From: JANMDR01 sp031376425
GTDB lineage: Bacteria; Pseudomonadota; Gammaproteobacteria; Burkholderiales; Usitatibacteraceae
Assembly (NCBI GenBank): GCA_031376425.1
Contig: JANMDR010000042.1
Coordinates: 1 to 20,732 of the forward strand
DNA: 20,732 bases
Reading direction: 5' to 3'
The notes below the pieces were generated by a model that was given only the letters and a program-made list of their open reading frames with translations, was not told the origin of the DNA and did not search any database. The translations under genes were made by a program, and so were the position numbers. Positions 1 through 4,684 of the stretch are shown piece after piece (the stretch's first letter is position 1; every line of letters starts with the position of its first letter).

Positions 1-408
1 CAACAGCAGTTCTGCGAATTTACGAAAAAACCACCTATAAACGTTCTGAAACGCGTCAATGACCGCCCCAAATAGAACACTAGCAAACACCATGGTTGCA
101 AATCCTATTAGTATCCAGCCGATTGGTCCGGCTGCGATGCCTAAAAGCGTGGCGATAAATGATCCAAAAATGGCGGCTATTTTTGCCCCTATAAGGAATT
201 TGAGCTTTGTTAAGACAAAGAGTAGTAGGGCTAGCAGGATTAAACCAAGCTTGAACATGAGTATGGCAGCTATGCCTGCGCCGATAGCCGAGAAGAATCC
301 TATGGGAAGCGCAATTGGAATGGAAACTGTGGCGACGTTCAGTTGCTTTTCGATGCGACTAATGTAGGTAGCACCAACTCCAATCAGAATTTCAACGATG
401 ACGCTCAA
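1..408 (-). CDS. Hydrophobic membrane protein, C-terminus beyond the left edge (partial)
   Basis: An open frame runs from a TTG start at 408 leftwards through the window edge, giving 136 codons without a stop. The start rests on an AGGAG at 415-419, six bases before the TTG. An in-frame TAA lies eleven codons upstream and no ATG, GTG or other TTG lies between. The protein begins SVIVEILIGVGATYISRIEK and is then almost wholly hydrophobic. It has Gly/Ala/Ile/Leu-rich stretches near residues 30-62, 70-100 and 100-118, separated by short lysine- or glycine-containing turns, so two to four membrane segments are likely. The visible end (YRWWFF-like, basic and aromatic) suggests a cytoplasmic boundary. 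I recognise no family. It is the third gene of a unit with the exported Cys-rich protein and the DUF1488-like gene, 94 bases downstream of the former. Existence is well supported; function is unknown. Confidence 0.7.
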   Translation of the reverse strand, partial: MSVIVEILIGVGATYISRIEKQLNVATVSIPIALPIGFFSAIGAGIAAILMFKLGLILLALLLFVLTKLKFLIGAKIAAIFGSFIATLLGIAAGPIGWILIGFATMVFASVLFGAVIDAFQNVYRWFFRKFAELLL

Positions 409-414
409 GCGAGT

Positions 415-419
415 CTCCT
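415..419 (-). promoter_or_regulatory. Ribosome binding site that decides a TTG start
   Basis: AGGAG on the minus strand sits six bases before the TTG at 408. It is the only plausible initiation signal for the partial membrane-protein gene, because the frame has no ATG or GTG between this point and the upstream in-frame stop. Confidence 0.6.
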
Positions 420-502
420 TGAATGCAGTCCCACGTTTGAGTTAACCAGTTGGCACAATTTCATCACGTCAGCCCGAGTTGAGTTGAATGATTTATTAGC
501 TC

Positions 503-1522
503 TCATAATATTTCTAATGCATGAGGCATTTCCACGCGGTCTACCTGTTGTTCAAGCGTGACTTTCTTATCCCGCAGTTGGCTCAACAAATTCTCTGCAG
601 TGACTAAGTGCGCTTCATTACGCCCAATTGCTGATTGAGCCGCTTCACGAATTTCAAGTGCTTGTTGGCAATATTTTATCTGTTGCTCGAACCTTGCAAG
701 ATGTTCTGAAACTTGAGATTGCCAATTCGAAAACTTCGCTGTGCATAACTGAATTCCAGACGGTATACATGCTTTCGTTCTTACGCCTGCGACAGACAAG
801 TCAAATACGTCTTTTGCGCCTTGGGAGAACCAGCCAATGAACTCTGAAAGGAGAGTAACAGGCAAATCTACGGTGTACTTTTTGATCGTTTTATCTAAAA
901 GGTTATAGCTTTCGCCCGTAATTTCGTGGACGGCAGCAGCGCAACCTTCCCGGGCGACTGCATCTTTGAAGAGTTTCGGTGCGTCAATGGTTAAAGCATC
1001 TTTTCCTACCTTTTCGCAAACCTTAGCACCAAATTCTCGAATAAAGCATGTGGTAGCCGCTACCTCCTGAGCCTCATGTTCGGCGCACGCAAAGGCAGGC
1101 TTTGGTGGGACGGCGGACACCTCTGAACACGAATGCTCTTTAAGGTATTTCTCCATAGCATTAAACTGCTCGCGTGCTTTTTGTATGGCAACCTTAAAGC
1201 CCTCAGCCTCTGACGTGACTCGGGTTATTTGTTTTTCGTTCTCGACCCAGTTTGCAAAAACAGGATTTTGCCTCTTTTCGCATTCTTGGCGCGTGCAAAT
1301 AAATTTGGTGGAGCGTAATTGATCTCGGCTCCAATCAATATCCCCCCCTGATAAAACCGACATCTTAGAATTGAAACGAACTTCGCCATCAACCTTAAGA
1401 AAGGTTGGATACCAGAACCGGATTTCCGTTGATTGATAGGTATGTGTAATCTGTTTAACTTGCGGGGGAATTATCAGAGCTGTAATCGCTGCGATAACAA
1501 TGGAAAAAAGTAGTACTCGCAT
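503..1522 (-). CDS. Exported or membrane-anchored cysteine-rich protein of unknown function
   Basis: 339 residues. The first 20 residues (MRVLLFSIVIAAITALIIPP) form a hydrophobic segment after one arginine, fitting a signal peptide or an N-terminal anchor; I see no lipobox. The remainder is hydrophilic and holds ten cysteines, at about 76, 81, 132, 146, 159, 169, 194, 252, 260 and 285. This even number fits periplasmic disulfides. Residues 265-332 are helical and charged (EQQIKYCQQALEIREAAQ, then NLLSQLRDKKVTLEQQVDRVE) and probably form a coiled coil. A Gly/hydrophobic patch occurs near 220-245. No Shine-Dalgarno is clear before the ATG at 1522, so the start is less certain than the frame. 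It lies 44 bases after the DUF1488-like gene and 94 bases before the membrane-protein gene, all on the minus strand. I recognise no family and assign no function. Confidence 0.75.
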   Translation of the reverse strand: MRVLLFSIVIAAITALIIPPQVKQITHTYQSTEIRFWYPTFLKVDGEVRFNSKMSVLSGGDIDWSRDQLRSTKFICTRQECEKRQNPVFANWVENEKQITRVTSEAEGFKVAIQKAREQFNAMEKYLKEHSCSEVSAVPPKPAFACAEHEAQEVAATTCFIREFGAKVCEKVGKDALTIDAPKLFKDAVAREGCAAAVHEITGESYNLLDKTIKKYTVDLPVTLLSEFIGWFSQGAKDVFDLSVAGVRTKACIPSGIQLCTAKFSNWQSQVSEHLARFEQQIKYCQQALEIREAAQSAIGRNEAHLVTAENLLSQLRDKKVTLEQQVDRVEMPHALEIL

Positions 1523-1566
1523 AATATGTGTACTTAGTGACCAACGTTTGAATTTTGAGGGTGCCG

Positions 1567-1848
1567 TTAGGCAGTCCGGTTGTAGGCAGAAACATCAGCG
1601 CATGATATGGAAATCTGACCATTTTGAACTCTGCCTCCAAGAATTAAAGCTTTGGCCATCTCTTGAAATTTAATTCGATTTCTTTCGAATTGTTCCATGG
1701 GTTCCGCTGTGGCATGAGCTGGCTCAATATCCTGCAACGCTTCAGTACTTACTTGGCAGTTAACTCGTGCATCATCCACGAGTGCTTGGAATGAAATACC
1801 GAATGTTGATGGGTTTAGCGCCGTGCTACCGGTAAATTCTATAATCAT
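1567..1848 (-). CDS. DUF1488-like small protein
   Basis: 93 residues, starting at the ATG at 1848 with only a weak purine run (AAAGAGA) before it. The layout resembles DUF1488: a beta-rich start (IIEFTGSTALN), a 'F-x-A-x-V-D-x-A-R-V-x-C-x-V-S-x-E-A-L-x-D' segment at about 19-41, then 'F-E-R-N-R-x-K-F-x-E-M-A' at about 53-65, and a short 'ISISCADV' strand near the end. Length fits that family (about 80-95 residues). DUF1488 members have no established biochemical role. It appears to be the first gene of a minus-strand unit with the Cys-rich exported protein and the membrane protein. The family call is from memory of the pattern, not from a search, so it is moderate; that this is a real gene is likely. 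Confidence 0.65.
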   Translation of the reverse strand: MIIEFTGSTALNPSTFGISFQALVDDARVNCQVSTEALQDIEPAHATAEPMEQFERNRIKFQEMAKALILGGRVQNGQISISCADVSAYNRTA

Positions 1849-2148
1849 ATTTTCTCTTTAATAATTTTCCCCATGGAAAAGTCTCGGATTGCCGAACTGA
1901 AAGTCTAAGTGATTTTTGCGATTACAAACTCCCCTATATAGGTGATATGAAGCATTTTATAGGCTTTACTCATTGCAACCGACCGCAACAGGCATCACCT
2001 TATTGGCGTAACGTCGTCCACATCGGCTCCTGTACGTGATTAATTGCCGCACCGGAAATGAAATGCTAGACTGCTTTTAAGTTGCTATAAGTAATGCGTG
2101 AAATCGCATAGCTTACTAGCAAGTTTTTTTATTCTAACTATAAATATC
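1849..2148. other. Divergent intergenic region (300 bp)
   Basis: This separates the minus-strand DUF1488-like gene from the plus-strand GNAT genes and should carry promoters for at least one side. Visible structure: a small inverted repeat TTTTCC-CCAT-GGAAAA at 1865-1880, just upstream of the DUF1488-like start; an AT-rich stretch around 1925-1965; an ATGCG/CGCAT hairpin at 2094-2109; and an imperfect CTTACTAGCAAG followed by seven T at 2112-2130. I could not assign a convincing -35/-10 pair or a known operator. The GTG at 2098, in frame with the acetyltransferase, would add a hydrophobic leader of 17 residues but has no ribosome site. Confidence 0.4.
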
Positions 2149-2574
2149 ATGCATATCGAAGTTACCGCTGAACCCACGCAAGCTGATGAAGATTTTGTCA
2201 TCGCGGGCACGCGTGCCTATAACAGCGCCTTTGCCGCAGCCGATGGCAAAAGCCTATGCGTTTTTGCGCGTGACGATGAAGGCAATATCATCGGCGGCAT
2301 TACCGCCCGCACCTATTGGAATTATCTTGACATCAAATTTCTCTGGGTGCACGAACAGCACCGGGGGGGCGGTCTCGGCTCAAAGATCATGCAGGCTGCT
2401 GAAGCCGAAGCGCTACGCCGAGGCTGTACCGGCGCATTTTTAGATACCTTCAGCTTCCAAGCACGCGGCTTTTATGAAGGCCTAGGTTATGCGCAGTTCG
2501 GCCAGCTATCCGGCTTCAATGGCAAGTTTGAGCGCCACTTTATGCAGAAGACGCTGGGTGTTGCTGCTGTGTGA
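2149..2574 (+). CDS. GNAT family N-acetyltransferase (first of three)
   Basis: 141 residues from the ATG at 2149 (MHIEVTAEPTQADEDFVIAG). An in-frame GTG at 2098 would give 158 residues, but family members typically begin with this MxIEV strand, so I prefer 2149; neither start has a clear Shine-Dalgarno. The GNAT core is clear. Strands 'SLCVFARDDEGNIIGGITAR' and 'DIKFLWVHEQHRGGGLGSKI' carry the acetyl-CoA loop R72-G-G-G-L-G77. After that come 'AEAEALRRGC', 'AFLDTFSFQARGFYEGLGY' and 'FGQLSGF'. This last part is typical of a widespread bacterial GNAT subgroup that acetylates small molecules; the substrate cannot be told. It is followed 72 bases later by a second GNAT gene, with an attC-like hairpin between them. 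The lack of an evident own promoter fits a gene-cassette origin. Confidence 0.88.
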   Translation: MHIEVTAEPTQADEDFVIAGTRAYNSAFAAADGKSLCVFARDDEGNIIGGITARTYWNYLDIKFLWVHEQHRGGGLGSKIMQAAEAEALRRGCTGAFLDTFSFQARGFYEGLGYAQFGQLSGFNGKFERHFMQKTLGVAAV

Positions 2575-2646
2575 TGCCTTGCGTTGGGCTGTTACACTTA
2601 CTGGTAAGTTCAGCTAGCCCGTCCCTTAATTTAAACGTTAGTCGTC
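2575..2646 (+). repeat. attC-like hairpin between two GNAT genes
   Basis: The 72-base gap folds into an imperfect hairpin: GGGCT (2586-2590) pairs with AGCCC (2616-2620), and inside it ACTTAC (2596-2601) pairs with GTAAGT (2604-2609) around a TG loop. GTTGGGC at 2583-2589 matches the integron GTTRRRY core. GTTAGTC at 2637-2643 matches it at six of seven positions and lies seven bases before the ATG of the next gene, a spacing typical of integron cassettes. The outer left RYYYAAC box is not recognisable, so if this is an attC it is degenerate. It may instead be a chance hairpin or a terminator lacking a U tract. Confidence 0.35.
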
Positions 2647-3183
2647 ATGAACAACATCACGTTTCGCGTCGTCGATAAGTTTCCTGAACCAGCGTTCTCA
2701 ACACTTACGGAAGAGGCGTTCTCAAACTATGAGCCGTCGGCATTACTCGCTGAAGTTGCAAACGCGGAAGCCGCAGCACGGCCAGAAACCGTCAGCGCTG
2801 TTAGCGAAGGTGCGCTTAGGATTGGTGCTTTCCGAGGCGAGTCCCTGGTGGGTTGGACATTCGCCCGTCCCGAAGGCGCAAACCTTCTTTACATGATCAA
2901 TTCAGGCGTTGCGTCTGCGGAGCGCCACAACGGAATCTACTCAGAGCTCGTGCGCTTGGTCATTGAACATGCAAAATCGCGTGGCTATGTTGCCGTTCTG
3001 TCGCGGCACGCGGCCAACAACAACGCGGTCATCGTTGCCAAACTCAAGCTAGGCTTCTTTGTATCCGGCTTTGAATACTCGGAAGTCTACGGCCCGCTGG
3101 TTCGTCTCACATTTTTAGTTGGAGAGCTCCGACGCACTTTATACCGAACTCGTTCTTCACCTATTCGTCGTGCAGTGCCATGA
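2647..3183 (+). CDS. GNAT family N-acetyltransferase (second of three)
   Basis: 178 residues from the ATG at 2647, which lies seven bases after an attC-like GTTAGTC. GNAT signs: the strand pair 'ALRIGAFRGESLVGWTFAR' (about 56-74), 'YMINSGVASAERHNGIYSEL' (about 82-101) at the acetyl-CoA site, then 'VIEHAKSRGYVAVLSRHAANNNAVIVAKLKLGFFVSGF', the usual beta5-alpha4-beta6 end with 'N-x-x-x-x-x-x-K-L-x-G-F'. The pyrophosphate loop reads R93-H-N-G-I-Y, so the last Gly/Ala of the consensus is Tyr. The tail after about 150 is basic (GELRRTLYRTRSSPIRRAVP) and unusual. The gene is immediately followed by GCCTAAC, a perfect integron RYYYAAC box. Substrate unknown. The base composition looks more G+C-rich than the minus-strand genes to the left, in keeping with transfer. 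Confidence 0.82.
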   Translation: MNNITFRVVDKFPEPAFSTLTEEAFSNYEPSALLAEVANAEAAARPETVSAVSEGALRIGAFRGESLVGWTFARPEGANLLYMINSGVASAERHNGIYSELVRLVIEHAKSRGYVAVLSRHAANNNAVIVAKLKLGFFVSGFEYSEVYGPLVRLTFLVGELRRTLYRTRSSPIRRAVP

Positions 3184-3184
3184 T

Positions 3185-3191
3185 GCCTAAC
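3185..3191 (+). repeat. attC-type left core box (RYYYAAC) directly after a GNAT stop codon
   Basis: GCCTAAC begins two bases after the TGA of the second GNAT gene, the position where the left end of an attC site normally sits. A partial right box, GTTAGTT, occurs at 3405-3411. That is 227 bp away, longer than usual attC sites (roughly 57-141 bp), so the site is decayed, interrupted, or the match is fortuitous. Confidence 0.3.
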
Positions 3192-3241
3192 GCTATCGGT
3201 GGCTATCATCAGGAGGGCTTACCGGACATCAAGTTCCACAA

Positions 3242-3409
3242 ATGGCAATCGTTGGACTGCAGATCAAATACTTCGTTGGATTCTATGCAGAATATAATTC
3301 TGGCTATCTTGGTTGCGTTTACCGGCATTCCTCTGGCGCGTGCGTTTGGGTATTTCTTTTGGCAGGGCGTTTCTGCACGTTTGCTTATCACAAGTTTATT
3401 AAGAGTTAG
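3242..3409 (+). CDS. Possible small hydrophobic ORF between GNAT genes
   Basis: A 55-codon frame runs from the ATG at 3242 to a TAG at 3407-3409. It encodes MAIVGLQIKYFVGFYAEYNS, then a cysteine- and aromatic-rich, partly hydrophobic segment ending FAYHKFIKS. The frame is open upstream back to 3191 and the nearest strong purine tract, AGGAGG at 3211-3216, is too far from this ATG. It may be a small cassette-borne gene, the remnant of one, or a chance frame in the 255 bases between the second and third acetyltransferases. I recognise no family; confidence is low. Confidence 0.2.
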   Translation: MAIVGLQIKYFVGFYAEYNSGYLGCVYRHSSGACVWVFLLAGRFCTFAYHKFIKS

Positions 3410-3438
3410 TTTAACAACGAAAACACCTGTACCCGCAC

Positions 3439-3951
3439 ATGATTATCCTGAACACAGAACGCTTGCTGCTGCGCCGCCTTGAGCGTAGTGATCTGGATTC
3501 GCTCTACGCGCTCTATCGCGATCCAGAAATTCGTAGGTACTTTCCCGACGGCACGCGCACGCTGGAAGAGACCCATCAAGAACTCGAATGGTTTCTCAAC
3601 GGCCACCCAAGTCGGCCAGAGCTTGGCCTCTGGGCAACCGTTGAGCGCAGCACTGGGGAGTTTCTGGGCAGGTGCGGTCTGTTGCCGTGGCATATCGACG
3701 GGAAGGACGAAGTCGAGGTCGCCTTCATAATTCAGAAGGCGCGTTGGTGCGAGGGGCTGGCAACAGAGGCCGCTCGCGGCATCGTCCAGCATGCTCGCGC
3801 CAAGCTTGGTCTCCGCCGTCTGGTGTGCCTTGTGGTGCCGGGAAATGAAGCCTCAGCAGCCGTGGCTAGTAAGATCGGCATGGTTTTTGAGAGCAAGTAC
3901 ATTGATGAGATCGGCCTTTCTCACTTGTATGCAATGAGCCTAGCCCCATGA
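3439..3951 (+). CDS. RimJ/RimL-type GNAT acetyltransferase (third of three)
   Basis: 170 residues from the ATG at 3439, beginning MIILNTERLLLRRLERSDLD, the classic RimL/Acetyltransf_3 start ('T-x-R-L-x-L-R-x-x-x-x-x-D'). Next come 'YRDPEIRRYFPDG' (about 26-38), 'LGLWATVERSTGEFLGRCGL' (about 62-81), 'EVEVAFIIQKARWCEGLATE' (about 91-110) with the acetyl-CoA loop ending G106-L-A108, then 'LGLRRLVCLVVPGNEASAAV' and 'KIGMVFES', the usual helix alpha4 Asn and C-terminal strand. Members acetylate the N-termini of ribosomal proteins, or antibiotics and other small molecules; the substrate here is unknown. It is the last gene before a 730-bp repeat block and lies in the same direction as the two other GNAT genes. 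The start has no strong Shine-Dalgarno but fits the family. Confidence 0.88.
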   Translation: MIILNTERLLLRRLERSDLDSLYALYRDPEIRRYFPDGTRTLEETHQELEWFLNGHPSRPELGLWATVERSTGEFLGRCGLLPWHIDGKDEVEVAFIIQKARWCEGLATEAARGIVQHARAKLGLRRLVCLVVPGNEASAAVASKIGMVFESKYIDEIGLSHLYAMSLAP

Positions 3952-3968
3952 ACCAATATTTTTGATTA

Positions 3969-4132
3969 GCCCTCGTCGTGTGAGCACAAGCGCATGTATC
4001 TTGTGATCGACATCGTGTTACAACGGTTGTAGGCCGTCATACTTTCACCGTTTAGGCGCATTCAAGGCCATCATACTTTTACCGTTTGGGCGCATGCAAT
4101 GCGCCCCTACAACGGCGGTGCTCCTGTATGCC
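3969..4132 (+). repeat. Dispersed intergenic repeat, copy A, with nested partial unit
   Basis: Starting GCCCTCGTCGTG, this matches copy B (from 4183) almost base for base for about 90 bp, including TATCTTGTGATCGA and CAACGGTTGTAGG. A nested second partial unit follows at 4066-4132 (CCATCATACTTTTACCG compared with CCGTCATACTTTCACCG at 4034-4050). It ends in the palindrome GGGCGCAT-GCA-ATGCGCCC (4088-4106), CCCTACAA, and a tail GTGCTCCTGTATGCC. An internal hairpin TTGTGA (4001-4006)/TTACAA (4018-4023) needs one G-T pair. No open frame is conserved between copies, so it is a non-coding repeat. Confidence 0.75.
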
Positions 4133-4182
4133 AACAACGAAGAGCGCTGCCTCTGTAGGGGCCTCGCGTACATATGGCATAC

Positions 4183-4313
4183 GCCCTCGTCGTGCGGGCA
4201 CAGACGCAAGTATCTTGTGATCGATATCGCATCACAACGGTTGTAGGCGGTCGTATTTTCACCGTTTGGGCACGGCATGCCGTGCCCCTACAAGGGAGGT
4301 AGTACTATATGCC
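4183..4313 (+). repeat. Dispersed intergenic repeat, copy B
   Basis: Direct repeat of copy A, 214 bp downstream, same orientation. It carries the same hairpin, here fully paired (TTGTGAT 4215-4221 with ATCACAA 4231-4237), the CACAACGGTTGTAGG block, the CACCGTTTGGG block and a perfect 20-bp palindrome, GGGCACGG-CATG-CCGTGCCC (4268-4287), followed by CTACAA and a tail ending TATATGCC. A short related piece, TGTAGGGGCCTCGCGTAC, sits between the copies at 4154-4171. The GTAGGGGC-plus-palindrome theme is a common kind of dispersed intergenic repeat in bacterial genomes. Confidence 0.75.
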
Positions 4314-4347
4314 GAAAACGGAGTGAACCACGTCTGCAGCACCCTAG

Positions 4348-4527
4348 GGCGCAATCAGCGTAGCGCCAATTGCACCAAATGCACCAATTGCGCCGACTGG
4401 TCAATTTTATACCTAGGTAACTTTTTGCACGACGGTGGCGTGGTAATGCATTTATTTATCGGTGGCATACTATTCGCCGTTCCCATTCTGCCACCACTCG
4501 GCGCAATTGGCGCTACGCTGATTGACG
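4348..4527. repeat. Pair of long inverted repeats flanking about 120 bp (MITE-like or REP-type)
   Basis: Left arm, about 4346-4377, contains GCAATCAGCGTAGCGCCAAT. Right arm, about 4498-4527, contains its reverse complement ATTGGCGCTACGCTGATTG. The perfect core is at least 22 bp and, with a few mismatches, the arms extend to about 32 bp (AGGGCG on the outside, CACC/GGTG-type bases inside). Beyond the right arm the sequence continues TACGCTACACCCTACCCTACACC, a CTAC-rich tail seen in some dispersed repeats. The roughly 120 bp between the arms has no convincing gene. It could be a miniature mobile element or two oppositely oriented copies of a REP-like repeat. Confidence 0.6.
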
Positions 4528-4684
4528 CCCTACGCTACACCCTACCCTACACCCCATGGATTATGAAAGGGAAATGCGCCATCTCTTATTAGCTCGCTTG
4601 GCTCGTACACTTGGGGCGGCCGATCAAATCAGACCACAGCACACGCCTACCGAGGCACCCCTCTATAGACGGGAATTGAGCCGA

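Larger units (their letters stand above)
3952..4684. other. 733-bp gene-free, repeat-rich region
   Basis: Between the third acetyltransferase and the ABC permease I find no frame with a credible start, ribosome site or recognisable protein. The space is filled by two direct repeats with palindromes (3969-4313) and an inverted-repeat pair (4348-4527). The last 150 bp (4530-4684) are featureless apart from a CTAC-rich tail. The two flanking genes converge here, so a terminator would be expected; the palindromes may serve as one, but none has a U tract. Confidence 0.6.

Noticed and set aside
59..367. 102-codon plus-strand frame at the left edge
   Set aside because: It is the antisense shadow of the TTG-started membrane-protein gene, which has a well-placed AGGAG.
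2098..2148. GTG-initiated N-terminal extension of the first GNAT, resembling a signal peptide
   Set aside because: The segment is hydrophobic, but GNAT enzymes are cytosolic, family members start at the MHIEV strand, and no ribosome site supports the GTG.
3969..4313. CRISPR array
   Set aside because: Only two long copies with hairpins and no regular short spacers, and no cas genes.
4266..4592. 108-codon plus-strand frame over the repeat block
   Set aside because: It reads through palindromes and inverted repeats, so the peptide is a by-product of repeat sequence; no start signal.
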